Assembly: GCF_905163445.1 (NCBI RefSeq)
Contig: NC_053204.1
Location: 8,377,501 to 8,441,500 of the forward strand
Direction: 5' to 3'
DNA length: 64,000 bases
Source: Pararge aegeria
Taxonomy: Eukaryota > Arthropoda > Insecta > Lepidoptera > Nymphalidae
Part shown: piece by piece, positions 51,285-63,442 of the stretch
How positions within the stretch are numbered: position 1 is the first letter of the stretch
Layout of the letters: each line of letters begins with the position of its first letter
Notes under the pieces: model-generated
Databases searched by the model: none
Told to the model about the DNA's origin: nothing
Seen by the model: the letters and a program-made list of their open reading frames with translations, nothing else
Program-made: the position numbers and the translations under genes

Positions 51285-51578
51285 CATGCAATGCAGGCAA
51301 AACTGCCTCGTAAGCATAAAGAAGAGGATCAAAAGGTCCTAGGTTCGATTCCCGGGTCGAGCCAAAAATTGTTAGGTAATGTTTTTTTCTGGAAAATTCT
51401 CAGTACCAGTTATTAAATTGGCGCTACCAACCCCCGTGCCTCGGGGAGCACGTTTAACCATCGCAACAATAACCGGTTGTTATTGGTAAGATGTGATAAT
51501 TATTGTTAAAGCCCGCAAAGCCGCTATACTTTAAAACCAGCTGCCCAGTTGTGGGCATTAATAGGATGGTGATGCAAA
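51285..51578 (+). mobile_element. tRNA-derived SINE, another family
   Basis: The B box GGTTCGATTCCCGG at 51342-51355 is followed by TTTTTCTGGAAAATTCTCAG, CCCCCGTGCCTCGGGGAGCA (a small stem-loop) and CAGCTGCCCAGTTGTGGGCA, ending near GGATGGTGATG. Confidence 0.65.
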
Positions 51579-51727
51579 CCCTAAAACTACGTTTGTGGAC
51601 ACCCAGCGCTTTGCGTGGTCGTTAGCTATACGACTCCTATCGCTCATTTTTTCATTCCGAGAATGCCGAGAAATCAAATACAGATTACACACAAAATAAC
51701 ACATATTAATAAAATCGAAAGAAAAAA

Positions 51728-51750
51728 TATATATATATATATATATATAT
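51728..51750. repeat. TA microsatellite
   Basis: An uninterrupted TA dinucleotide run. Confidence 0.9.
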
Positions 51751-53994
51751 GAAAATTTGACCTACCTACTGTTTGCGAGTTGTATTTTAATTATAAGGTA
51801 CTTAAAATGCAATTGAGATAAAGTTTCCACAGTGACTAAGAAAGTTTAAATGTATGGCACTAATTTTGGCCCTGCCAATTTCGATCGAGACTTTAGTATA
51901 GTGAAATTAGCATTAATGTTAAATTATCAAACTAAAATAATGTATAACATTTTACAATTTGATATGAATTGAATAGAAATAATGTTTTATTTTGTTTTAA
52001 AAACATTATGTAAATATCTCAAGGTTCTTTTAAATTGTTGCCAGACTAGAAAATACAATACCTTTCGGGACAGGGAATTTCGTAATTTTTCAACTGGCGT
52101 TAAGCGTTATGTCAAATTAAAAAAAAAAGCAATGGAATTTATGAAGACTTATTTATTATTTAAATCAATCATGGGATATATTGAGCGTAAGGATAAGGAA
52201 AAGAGATGTGCCAAGTGCTGGTGATTCTCAAAGATGTCAGTGTAAAACTAAAAGTTTGATCTTAAACGGTTCAGCCGGTATATTATATGAAGCTGAAATT
52301 AAAATCGTTTAGTTAAATGTAACCCGCTCTCAAATTACAACGCCTCGTTTATTTTGTATAAATAAATAAATAAATAATAATTAATTTTTTTAATATTATC
52401 GTGTGCACCCATTGAATTATATATAATTTAGAAGCGATATTCATTACAAAAAGTCGTGCAATCTGTGTTTATGCGGTTCGTATTTCCTATACAATAACTA
52501 AACACCACAGCAAAAAAAAAAAACGATTTTTTCGTTCAAGAGCATGCAGCTATCAATTTAAGTTGCATCTGAACGGAACACAGTAGTTAAAAGTGCTGGC
52601 ATCTTTATTATTTTATAACTCAATGTGTAACACACTTTTTTTATATTTCATTCGAGCTAATGATATAGTCACACATAGTTGTCAGTCAGATTCTCGATAA
52701 ATTATAATAATTGGTCAATTTTATGGTGAATTAATTGGATAACTTAACAGTTACCGATAAGTTAATTGGTAAGCTTTTTTTTTTTGTCACACACCTGACA
52801 AATTCTGAAAAATAAATATTATATCAAACTTATTTTTCAGAATTTTTAGTAAGCTCTGTGGTTAAATATAACTGAAGAGTGATATTTTAATCACCAGATA
52901 TTCAATAATCAATCTACTTCATTTCTCGGATTAGATAATGGACAATAAAAATATCCGCCTTTAATTAATCAGTTTACCATAGTTCTGAATTGGTCAGATT
53001 TTTAGTTGGCGCTCAGTTCATTGGTAAACTCTGCGGTTTGATTATCACTAATTTGGTCAAATTTATAGTATACATTGGCTGTATTGGTCACATTCATGGC
53101 TGGCGATCAGTTAATTGGCCAGCTTTACAAATAACAGTCAGTTAAGTGGTCGGTTCATAGTTGCAGCATTGGTTTTGGTTATTGTTTGCGTTCACCGAAT
53201 ATTTGATCTTTAAAATGAAATGACAACAATGGACTACTGTATTTTTAATTCGAATGGACATAGTTAAGTGACAGTTGCGTGTTGTGTATTAGGTGGAATG
53301 TTTTATTATAGTGTTCTTTTTTTAAATATTTTATCTTTTTTTGAAATTTTTAGCCAATTCATTATAACATGCATAAGTATTCCGGACTTATTTTTTCTTT
53401 TATAAAAAGACATTTATTTATTTATGTATTTATTGTATTTATATACCTAAATGAATTAGGAATGTTCTGCGTAATGCATACCGGGTAACCGAAGTTTTGT
53501 GCTATTCGCTTACATATAATATTTTTATTAATTTACTTATTATTATGAATGTAATAATGTACAAAGTTGAAAATGAGTGTGCGCTCAAGAATACAAGTTA
53601 GCTTAGTTTTTAATTAATAATTTCTTTCCAATTGAATGACAAATATAAATTAATAAAATAAAATTGCATTAAATAAATAAATAAACCGATATGTCTATCG
53701 TTGTATTACGAACACGTAAACGGTATAGATCGTGTCACGCAAAAAATACGTTGAAGATACTGCGAAAGCATTCGAATGAATACATCTTGCCTAGTTTTAT
53801 AATAAAGGACTAAGTGTTATATTTATAACACTAAATAAATAATTATTAACTCGTATTTAAGTTGGTCTTGTATTTAGAATGCTTGACTTCGGATCACGAA
53901 TATTAGTTTAAAAATCCCAAGTGGGACATAAACCGGGTTTCCTATCCAGTCCGCAGTAAGTAAATAAACGTTTTCTCTGGGCTTTGGTGAGTTC

Positions 53995-54062
53995 GTGGAA
54001 GGTCAAAATCCCCCTGTCTAATAGAATAGGCCTGCGCCCAGCAGTGGGACATTAACAGGATT
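53995..54062 (+). mobile_element. repeat end (CCTGCGCCCAGCAGTGGGAC)
   Basis: CCCCCTGTCTAATAGAATAG then GCCTGCGCCCAGCAGTGGGA and CATTAACAGGA is a common end of lepidopteran SINEs or LINEs. Confidence 0.5.
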
Positions 54063-56794
54063 TGAATTTAAACGCAATCATTCGCATGCAACTGTACACC
54101 GCAGGTAGACCTTCAGTGCTCTTATTCCGTGACACTACCTATACTCAATAAAGTGTAATTTCATAAGAAAACACTATCGTGCTGTTACGTTGAAATTAAG
54201 TACTGCTTAAATAAATTAAGGTGTTTTGAAATTCGTCGCTCTCAGTTGCCATTTTTTTTAAAACTGATTGACCCAAACAATACCAATAAACTGTTTTTGA
54301 TTAAACACCAGGTATTTACCAAAAGTTCAGATATAAAAATTAAAGTGAAATCCGTAAATCCGTAATGAAAAATCTCGGTAACCTATTTTTAAGTATTGGG
54401 AATACTTATAATAGGGATTATTGTATGCTCAGTACATTATTAATAAAATAAAATCATTTATTTTGCAATAAATGGTTAGAATTCATCAATTTCGTATAAA
54501 TATTGATGTGACATACTTAATCGAAAGTCCCCGATTTCATGGTGGTTTTTTAAGATATGGCAATTGAGATAGCATGACGATAGGATTGTGATAACGTTAC
54601 ATAATGTTGCCTTTGAAAATAATTTTTGAACTTAATAAAAGTAATGGTAGAAAATACTACCAATTTATTGTCATGGCAACATTGTTGACGTGTGTCAGTG
54701 AAATAAAAATGGTATCACGCGGTCGCCCACTACAGTTGTCTCTTTCTAATTATAAGGCTGAATTAGAAAGTGTCAAAATGTTCTCATCGTAACGTGTTCG
54801 GTGTTGGACGCTCGATATAGACGCATTATAGGGTAATTAATATCCATACAAAAAAAAACATGATTAATATGTTAGGTGTGTAACGTAATTGTGATCAAAG
54901 TATTATGAACTTTGTAGTCATATAGCAATAATGTTCATTGTCGATTACGTGTCAAATCGTTCTTTAATTTCTACCGTGTAATTCATAAATTTAATATCAG
55001 CCTTTGATTTGTAATTAGTTGAATATTGTTTTTGAGATTTGGTGTGGTGCTTTCTTTTTTTAATATTTGTGTGTGACCTTTCGCATACTTCCTAGGTATA
55101 ATATAAATATTAAAATAGTTATGTATGAATGAATGTTTGTGAGTGTGGCGATCGCGTCTGTCTCTTTTTCTATAATCTAATTAAGCGTAGTGTTATACTT
55201 TTACAAGAAATCACAAATCTGACGTTTCGGCCCTTGACTGTCTATGTCGCGTATAGTTCACTGTCGCAGTTAAATAACACATGCAACCTTTAAATAAATC
55301 CATTTAATACCATTTTCATCAATTAAAAAAAAAAAAAAGTGCAACACTTTTTTGGTAATTTATTCTAATTCCGTGAATATTTTATTTGGTAATGCTACCT
55401 GTTTATTTACAATTTTAATTCGACTGAACAGGTCTAAAATTATGGGTTGTTTTACTCTACTAACCATTTAATTCGGCTTTATATTTAAAGTTTTATTTTA
55501 TTAATCTATTCACCCAATTTTATTGTTATAACAGTTTATTAATGAATTAAAAAAAAACCAATGAGATAATAGATGCAAATTTTTATTGTTATATTTTAAA
55601 TATTTTATTCGTAGGTGTTTGGTTGAGGGTGTTGCCATACTGCCAAATAATTTCCCATTAAATAAATTAACTTTTAATATTAAAATAATATAATCAAGTT
55701 TGTTGAGAAATAAGGCTGAGGCCTGAGTGGGGTGCATTTTGCGGCGCATCCGGGCTCGAACTTTTATATCTATAGGTAACACGTGTGTATCTTTTACAAA
55801 AAATATTTAATTTTATAATCAACACAGACACATCTTTTACATGTTACATGTTACGACGTTGACGATACATAACGCAAGGTGTAAGTGAAACTTTGTACTT
55901 TGTGATATGGATTCCGTGTAAAAATTTACGTCATAAAACGTATGTCGCGTCCATAGCTTAAAATGAATCTTATGTAGAAAAACAATTTTAGTGACATACA
56001 TTTTTATACTTACAAATACTCTTTATTTGTACCTCTACAAGTAGAATATGCAAGCCTTGTCACAAAACATTGACTGTATGTAGAGTACTCAAAATTTACG
56101 TCACAAAATAGGTCACAGTCAATTCGGACTCGCAGTGTCAGAGGAGAGATTCGGAGTGACAGGGTCACGACGATCTTGCTCCAGAACATTTGAATTCATT
56201 CCTATAAACATGTGAATTTTGTGACGTAAAATTTGACAATTGTTGTAAAGAAGTGTCAAAATGTACGTCACGTTAAGTTCACAATTTATTCAGATTCAGG
56301 AATTAGCGTTCGTTGAGCCGGCTTAAAAGCGTTTGCAAGTTGCCCCGCTAAATCTTTCTCACTCAGGCTTCACCCTAACGCGACGAGTCGGGCCGAAATA
56401 AATAAAATGTTTACATACTGTAGTTATATATTTATATATACGAGCTTTGGTTATATTATAATTTACTGTTTAGTGTTAGACGACCGTTGCCGGAGGTTGT
56501 CGAGGTACGCAGTTTGTGAGATATTCAAGTGGAAATAAATTTTATTTTTAATTCCAAACGTGTCGTTTTATTTTATTTACTATCGTGTATTTTGCAACTT
56601 TCCATATACATGAAACCCTTTTGGGGAATGAACACAATCTTAATTAATAGTTTAAGAGAAATATTATTATATTTGTTTGTTCGTTTGTCCCTCCTTCACG
56701 CCCTCTTATTAAGCTACTAATCAAACTGATTTTAGCATTCTGTTAGTTGAAAGGACGAAGTAAAATAGGCAACTTTTTCACAGGAAATCAAACA

Positions 56795-56850
56795 AACACA
56801 CACGCACATACACACAGACACACGCAAACACAAACATACACACCCTCGGC
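56795..56850. repeat. CA-rich microsatellite
   Basis: An imperfect ACAC/CACG/CATA run of about 50 bases. Confidence 0.8.
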
Positions 56851-56851
56851 C

Positions 56852-56955
56852 TATTAACGTTCCATTGTTCCACACAGGGCAGAGGGTTTTAGAGCATGGA
56901 TCCACCACGCTGTTCCAATGAGGGTTGGTGGGATTTAACGACTCTCATCATAAAT
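56852..56955. mobile_element. SINE fragment
   Basis: CCATTGTTCCACACAGGGCA, GATCCACCACGCTGTTCCAA and GAGGGTTGGTGGGATTTAAC resemble family E in diverged form. Confidence 0.45.
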
Positions 56956-59036
56956 CATGTTCTAATAACGGGGACAAATATTTCGGGTGAAATGAAAACT
57001 AAAGCAAATAACAAAAAACATTTAATCAGCATTAAAGTATATACTTATACAAATAACATTAACATTAACAAAATATAATTTTAAATGTAAGAGCCTATGC
57101 ACACGGCGCTTCAGCATAACGTTGGAAAAGATACACTCGTGTATTTATTTATAACACGCCATCATTTATATAAAACGTTACGCCAATTAAAATAATAAAC
57201 AATCTACGGCTTGGGTGAATTAGAGATGAGATGTTTTATCTCAAAAGCCACAAAATGTTTGTATTAGTTTGGACAGAGCATGGCTCAAGCCCCACTAAAA
57301 CCATCTGGGTCTAGACAACTCTCAAATTAAACTCCACAGTGCTGCCAATTCCAAAAAAAGTGAAGAAATGTTATGTTGTTAATAAATATAGCAATATACT
57401 TTTTTTTGCATATGTCATTCAAATTTCTTATCTAATGTTTTAAGTTGACAAATTCTAATATTTGGATTTTATTTTTTCCTTTAGTTCTAAGTTGACATAT
57501 TTTTATTTAATAATATAATAATAATTATAATAATAAATTTTAATGTGGATAAAAAATTTAAATTAAGTAAAAAATAAAAATAATTTCGACAAATTTTATT
57601 GCAATGCCCCGGTGGGGCGTCACGTCTCTTATGTATGTGCATGTAGCAATTTATAAACAATAAACAATAAAACATTATAAAGGCAATTATATAAATATAG
57701 TAGTATACTAGTAGTGTACTATAGTGGTAGTCTGCGGATATTGAAATAAAGGTCATTCAATATTCTCAGAGTACCTCAACAATTCAATGCTGTTCACCCG
57801 TCATGGAATAGATTCCATTGAGTATTGTTTTTCAAGAGAGCGTTGAATGGCGACAATTAACGCGGGGTAGGTGCCATGGTTCGTGCACGGTGTTACAGGA
57901 AGGGCTCACGAAAAAAATGTTTTTTCATGGGCGAAGGTTATTGCCTTTTGGGGCACGAAGATCTGAAGTCCTCTTAAGATTTGGCACATTATTTTTAGTT
58001 TTTCGCAAGACCGTCTGAGCTGTAGGGAGTTTAATCCTAAGCAACCTAAAATAAATTTGGTTGGGTACATGAAGGGGTAATATCAGTGGATACAAAAGGT
58101 TATTTTAAGATAGGTTGCCTTTCAGAGAATGCTTGCAGTTATAGATAGAAATATATGCGTCGTGTGCTTAGGCCCTTACATAGTATTCTTCGTTACCATT
58201 CTACATCTTGGATACAGTGGCTAGATGACGTGCTTGTCTTAAGTGCGTAAAAGCACAGCCTTCCAAAGGTATTTTTTTACCACTTATCGATATGAATTTT
58301 GTTGTATGTAATAAAGGAATCTGTGTCCGCCACTGTTTGGATGTTTACAAAGTGTAAAATGTTTAAAGTATTTAATAAAGGCGTTCTACTATGGCGTCGT
58401 TTGTTCAAAAGATAGTGATTTTATTCTTTTATTTTAAGGATTTAAATCGTAGAAATGGACAGGTCCATAAAAATTGCTATTTTTCTTTAAACCTGCTATT
58501 TTAGTTTGCCGCGTTCTTAATACAAACTGGTGAATTACGAAAGCATCAAACTAAAATAGCAAATTAAATAGATCAGCCACAGTGGAATCTCGCAGATGAG
58601 AGAATCAGGGCAGAAAACCGATCTTCAGTGTTGTGATTTTGTTCTCAAATGTTCCCTAACATAATTAATAAAAATAATAGCGTTTTCGTTAGAAAAAAAA
58701 AGTTCGCTTAACTATCCGGTTCTTATTTGAGAATGCTATCAAGAAGTCCATTAACCCGTTAATGGACTTCAACAGTTTTACTGTGCGAGCGTTGCCTTGG
58801 TTCATTGACCGTTCATGTTCGATCTCGCGCTTAGCAGCGACGCATGCAAATGGGTTTGAAGTTTATTTTTCCACGTAAAAGGAACCGAATAAATAGTGGT
58901 AAATACAGCGTTCCTAATATAATTTTTTCGAACGAAACTGGAATTACGAAATCAGCTTAACGCAAATATACTTGGTTGTTTCGAAAATATGATTAATTGG
59001 CTCTCCGCGTTCTTTGTCCGCATTTATTACGGTTTT

Positions 59037-59195
59037 ATAGAAATCACGTGGAAACCGTTTGTTTTTTCTGGGATAAAAAGCCTATGTTAGTCTTCATATG
59101 TTTATTTAACTCTATGCCAAAAATCAAGTTGATTTGTTGCCGAGTTACGGCGTAAAATATGGACAAATAAACAAAGACACATTTATAATATTAAA
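59037..59195 (+). mobile_element. dispersed lepidopteran repeat fragment
   Basis: It is the partner of 1862-2060: GGGATAAAAAGCCTATGTTA, TATGCCAAAAATCAAGTTGA and ACAAAGACACATTTATAATA. Confidence 0.6.
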
Positions 59196-59984
59196 TAGGA
59201 ATTTAGGTTAAACCGGTTTCAAGGTCTGCCACAAATGGCTATAATAGGCAATGGTCTGACACCAATGGAAAATGAAGGCATAGATATGCCCTATCTACGT
59301 TTAAAATCTAAATTAATTCTTACAAAATTAATCGCTTATAATTAAAGTTATTTTATCCTACTCCAATGTTTTACGCCGGCACGATTGGAAGTAGGCTTAA
59401 AACTATTTAACTAGTCTTAAAAGCAAATTGTACAAAACTTAACACCTAAAATAATTTAACAAAATATTTGTTTTTAAAATCTAAGTAATTCTATGACTAC
59501 ACTATCTTATTAAATAATTCTTTGAAACAGAAATGGATAAAGCTTTTGAATTAAAGCCGTGTTAAATTTAATTACAATTTACTATACCAGCACGGTCAGT
59601 GTTGCCAGTGGAATCTATAAGGTCAAAGAAAATACATAACTAATGTCAAAAAGAAATTTCACGTTAATTACGTGCGAGAGAAAATAACATTAAAGGTTTA
59701 ATTATATTTATTAACTTCATTAGGCCGCATTTTTTGTCAAAAGTTCCTCAAGATTACCTCAAAAGTACATTTCTTAGAGAAAATTGCCTAAAAAATAGTA
59801 GTGCCAATTCTGTGTGTCAAATGATGTAATGAAATTCCTTTCATTTATTTCTTTGTGAAGAAAATTATCATTACTTTTAGACTTGCTAATTTAGTTAGTT
59901 TAGGTATTTGCGTGGAACAGAATTCACCAATAGTAAGCAAAGATGCTTGACTAAGTACTTCCCAAGGGCAGGATTTGCCCATAA

Positions 59985-60150
59985 TCACCACGCTGGGCAG
60001 ACGAGTTGGTGATCGCAGTAAAAAGTAATAGTAGCACGGAGAACGCTGCTGCACGTTCAATGTTAAATTCCCTTTGCCGCCTCGTACGACACCCACGGAA
60101 AGAGGAAGGGTGATGACAACTGTATAGAGTATTCTGATCTGTCATCACCA
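59985..60150. mobile_element. dispersed repeat (CACGCTGGGCAGACGAGTTG)
   Basis: The second copy of the repeat at 28108-28300, here lying just beyond the 3' end of the - strand gene. Confidence 0.65.
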
Positions 60151-60204
60151 CAGTGCGGAAAAAACAGAATTGGCACCATTAAATTGTTTAACCCTGATAT
60201 TAAG

Positions 60205-60219
60205 TTTATTCGCTTTATT
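60205..60219 (-). promoter_or_regulatory. poly(A) signals for the - strand PYPV gene
   Basis: TTTATT at 60205-60210 and 60214-60219 read AATAAA on the - strand, 107-121 bases after the TAG. A 3' UTR of roughly 120-140 bases is implied. Confidence 0.5.
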
Positions 60220-60325
60220 AACTAAAGGGCGAACTACAAAAGTATACAAGTAATCGGAGAGTACGGAGTAAAAATCTTGCAGCTCGATGTATTTTTTATA
60301 ATATTTAATGAGCGATGTAAATCAA

Positions 60326-63300
60326 CTAAGAATGTTCTTTACTTTTATTTATGGGTAAACCATCTAAATCAATCTCAGTGCTAGGTATCAAAGGTGGCTT
60401 GAATCCTCCATATTCTATCCTCAAATTGGAAACTTTAGGTGTTCTATCAGTTCTTCTTATTCTTTCCGTATAATCTTTATTCTTTTCCCACTGACCTTCG
60501 TAATTTCTTAAAGGGAGAGGACCAAAATATTTATTGTTTCCTTGATTGTGTGATACTGTTTCTGGTAGTTTTTTGTCCGAAGTTGAGTTTGAGTACTGAT
60601 ACGTCGCGGCGTATTGGTTTCCCCATTGCTTCGAGTAAGCAGGTGTCGTGTTTTGTATATTCCTCAAGATTTGAGCGTTAGCAAGCTGTATTTGGTAATT
60701 CCTTTGAGACTCAGCATGCTGTTGTGTGTTGAAATCGTTATTTTGTACGTAACTGGGCAGTGGCTGCTTGTATTGTTCTTGATTATATCTCAGATAGTTT
60801 GCTACGTTTGATAAAACTTCTTGGTTGACTCCGTAAGTGTAAATCGTTTGTTTTTCAACTTTTTCAAACGGGTATGGAACGTCAGGCTTTTGAACATTGT
60901 TTTCTACTTGATAAGGAACTTTCACCGCAACTGGGACGTGAACAGGGTAAGGGACTTTCCTCTCTATGATTTTCTCGACGGGGTAAGGAACTCTTTTCTC
61001 TACAGGGTAGGGTTTGTCAACGTATTTTGTAACAACGACGGGCTTTTCGATAATTTTTTCAACGAAAGTTTTCACTGGGTATGGCACTTTTACATGAACT
61101 TTCCTCTCTACAATTCTTTCAACTGTTACAGGATATGGAATTTTCTTCTCAATGATACGATCTACTGGGTATGGTTTAGGCACATGTACTTCAACTGGTA
61201 CTGGTATCCTTTTCTCAACAGGGTAGGGAACAGGGACCTTGACTTCGTGTCGAACTGGGTAAGGAACTTGTTTCTCAACTGGATAAGGAACTGGCACTTC
61301 CTTCTCGACAATTTTTTCCACGGGGATATGTTTTTCTACAGGTACAGCAACTGGTACTGGGGTTGCTATATGAACTGGGTAAAGAACTTTCTTTTCTACA
61401 GGAACTTGGATACCAAAAGGTATTCCTACAGGAGTCGGGATGGGTACAGGGTGTAATACTTGCTTCTCAATAACCTTTTCAATTGGGTAAGGAACGTGTA
61501 CGGGACGATCGACATATACTTTATGTTCTACAGGATATGGCACTCTAACTTCAACTGGATAAGAATGATATACTTCAACAGGGTATGGTTTATCTACATA
61601 TTTAGTAACCTCTACAGGTTTCTCAACAATCGTTTCATATCGAACTGGAACCGGGACTGGCCTGTCTACTGGAACTTGCTTAACTACTTCAACTGGTTCT
61701 GGATATGGAACTTTTTTCTCAATAAAACGATCTACGTAAGCAGTTACTGGTACTTGCTTTTCAATTATAATAGGCTGAATTATTTTATCACCATTTTCTG
61801 CGTTATAGTAATTTGCATATGCATTTCTATTGTCTGTGTTTGCTTGGACTTGAACCTCTGACTGAATGTTTTCGCTAGATTCTAATGTTTCTTTTGAATC
61901 TTCATTATTACTTGTCTCATAATAATCAGAATTCTGATTCTTCGGATTACTATCATGTTGATTCTGTGCATATGTGTTAGATTCTAAATTCTGCAAATAC
62001 TTTTGATATATTGATTTTACTATCCCATAGGGATTTCGATTGTTACTCCTTCCTTCATCTAAATACTCGTGGTATTCGACATCATTAATATGAGTGATCT
62101 CTACGGGTATGGATTCCTGAATCTCTACTATTGTTTTCCCATTTTCTGGATTTTCAACAGTTTTTTCAATTAATTCACTATCTGATGCTTCATGATCGTC
62201 AACTGTATTGAAAATTTCTGAATCATTTAAGTTGAGAAGCCTCAAGGCAACTGTTATAGGCGCCAAATAGCTTTGACTTATAGGCCTTGGAGTTATATTA
62301 ACCAAATCTTCACCTGACTTATTTTCTTCATTTTTACCCGTATTATTTTCATTTAAACTATTTCTTACACCGACAATTTCGTATCCATCTTGTATGTACG
62401 GAACCATTGTTGAAACTAAATTATTAACAATTTGTTGCTTGTAGTTACCGTATTTAGGATCAGCAACAATTATAGGTGAAGCAAATCTGTAATCATTATT
62501 GGTTGTTTCGTAAGATTGTGGCGTTGGCTCTCTGATAACCTGTGCAGATGGTTCTCTATAACTTTTCGGGTGTTCTATTCTGCTGTCAACTATATTACCA
62601 ATCTTTGCAGAGACTGTAATTCTACTTCTTGGCTTTGCCTGCGTAGGTCCATTATAAACAATTGATTTAGAGTTTAACTTACGTTTAGGTTTAATATAAT
62701 CATCACCATAACCGCTTACAGCTCTTTCTGCTGCATGATTAATTCTTAATAGATCCTCATTCGTTATAAGATCTTGTGTTGATGCTACTAGTCTTGATAT
62801 ACCTTCTTCCTCAGTCAAAATTACAGGTTTAGATGTTGTACTGTGACTTATTTCTGTAGAATAATAATATCTTTCATTTCTATTATCTGGTTGATCGATT
62901 TTGTAATTATTTATCGCTTGACTGGTTGGTTGCTTAAAATCTCGTTCGCCAAAGTTACCATGAACACTGTGTGGAGTTTCATGATTGTATTTGGCAGGCT
63001 GTTGAAAATGGTTTTCATGTTGATTCTGCAAATTATTATTATAATTTAAATCATCGTTTGGGCAATTGTGATCTTTAAATACTCGTACTACTGGTCCATT
63101 TTCTTTGGTTTCTATTATTTCTTCATCGTTTTCGTGAGTTGCTCTGTTATTTGGTTTGTTTTCTACATTATTTTCTGCGTATTGTCTATCGTCCCTTGTA
63201 TGTTCTACATTTAGATTGTAATACGAAGGTGTTGCATCCTGGTTATTATTTAAATAAAAGTTAGGTACAGAAGTTAAATGGACAGGGTTGTCAGGAATTA

Positions 63301-63442
63301 CTTGGAAGAAGTGATTTTGTACGGGGTATTGTCCTCGCAGCAGGAAAATTTGTAGCGGAGTTTGGCCATCTTGTAAATTGCTGTCTGGAATTGCTTGGGT
63401 TCCGTTATTTGTGATTTGCTGATTGTATGTCTGGGGTGGAAT
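60326..63442 (-). CDS. PYPV-repeat low-complexity protein, last exon, 5' partial
   Basis: One long open frame gives 1038 residues and ends in TAG at 60326-60328. There is no plausible ATG at the left end: the frame opens at intronic TTG codons, and a good acceptor (attgttgcag) places the exon start at 63442, reading IPPQTYNQQITNNG. Any signal peptide is therefore in an exon right of the window. Residues 1-560 are Asn/Gln/Glu/Tyr-rich and disordered-looking. Residues about 561-869 are a Val/Pro/Tyr/Glu/Lys repeat with eleven exact PYPV units and VEKKV, YVDKPYPVE and VPYPVEK variants. The tail is Gln/Asn-rich and then basic. It has one cysteine and no membrane segment. The composition resembles insect cuticle or extracellular-matrix low-complexity proteins, but I do not recognise a named gene. 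It points tail-to-tail at par-1. Confidence 0.85.
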   Translation of the reverse strand: MPPQTYNQQITNNGTQAIPDSNLQDGQTPLQIFLLRGQYPVQNHFFQVIPDNPVHLTSVPNFYLNNNQDATPSYYNLNVEHTRDDRQYAENNVENKPNNRATHENDEEIIETKENGPVVRVFKDHNCPNDDLNYNNNLQNQHENHFQQPAKYNHETPHSVHGNFGERDFKQPTSQAINNYKIDQPDNRNERYYYSTEISHSTTSKPVILTEEEGISRLVASTQDLITNEDLLRINHAAERAVSGYGDDYIKPKRKLNSKSIVYNGPTQAKPRSRITVSAKIGNIVDSRIEHPKSYREPSAQVIREPTPQSYETTNNDYRFASPIIVADPKYGNYKQQIVNNLVSTMVPYIQDGYEIVGVRNSLNENNTGKNEENKSGEDLVNITPRPISQSYLAPITVALRLLNLNDSEIFNTVDDHEASDSELIEKTVENPENGKTIVEIQESIPVEITHINDVEYHEYLDEGRSNNRNPYGIVKSIYQKYLQNLESNTYAQNQHDSNPKNQNSDYYETSNNEDSKETLESSENIQSEVQVQANTDNRNAYANYYNAENGDKIIQPIIIEKQVPVTAYVDRFIEKKVPYPEPVEVVKQVPVDRPVPVPVRYETIVEKPVEVTKYVDKPYPVEVYHSYPVEVRVPYPVEHKVYVDRPVHVPYPIEKVIEKQVLHPVPIPTPVGIPFGIQVPVEKKVLYPVHIATPVPVAVPVEKHIPVEKIVEKEVPVPYPVEKQVPYPVRHEVKVPVPYPVEKRIPVPVEVHVPKPYPVDRIIEKKIPYPVTVERIVERKVHVKVPYPVKTFVEKIIEKPVVVTKYVDKPYPVEKRVPYPVEKIIERKVPYPVHVPVAVKVPYQVENNVQKPDVPYPFEKVEKQTIYTYGVNQEVLSNVANYLRYNQEQYKQPLPSYVQNNDFNTQQHAESQRNYQIQLANAQILRNIQNTTPAYSKQWGNQYAATYQYSNSTSDKKLPETVSHNQGNNKYFGPLPLRNYEGQWEKNKDYTERIRRTDRTPKVSNLRIEYGGFKPPLIPSTEIDLDGLPINKSKEHS
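60835..61760 (-). repeat. PYPV peptide-repeat block inside the - strand gene
   Basis: About 308 residues consist of imperfect units built from VPYPVEK, IEKKVPYPV, YVDKPYPVE and VPVPVEK. Nucleotide copies differ at many synonymous positions, so the peptide pattern is maintained rather than freshly duplicated. The same bases are nearly stop-free on the + strand, a by-product of the Pro/Val/Tyr codons. Confidence 0.85.

Larger units (their letters stand above)
49743..60204. other. par-1 3' UTR and intergenic region
   Basis: No coding exon is supported. It contains a SINE (51285-51578), a TA run (51728-51750), the ATTGGT cluster (52700-53165), a SINE end (53995-54062), the TTACGTCA cluster (55921-56275), a CA-rich tract and SINE fragment (56795-56955), inverted repeats (58494-58561, 58743-58770) and two dispersed repeats (59037-59195, 59985-60150). 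A long 3' UTR reaching about 56.5 kb is possible but untested. Confidence 0.5.

Noticed and set aside
60821..61861. Two long + strand open frames (211 and 133 codons) opposite the PYPV gene
   Set aside because: They are antisense to the Val/Pro/Tyr repeat, whose codons rarely give stops in reverse. The product is Asn/Trp/Phe-rich with no family look.
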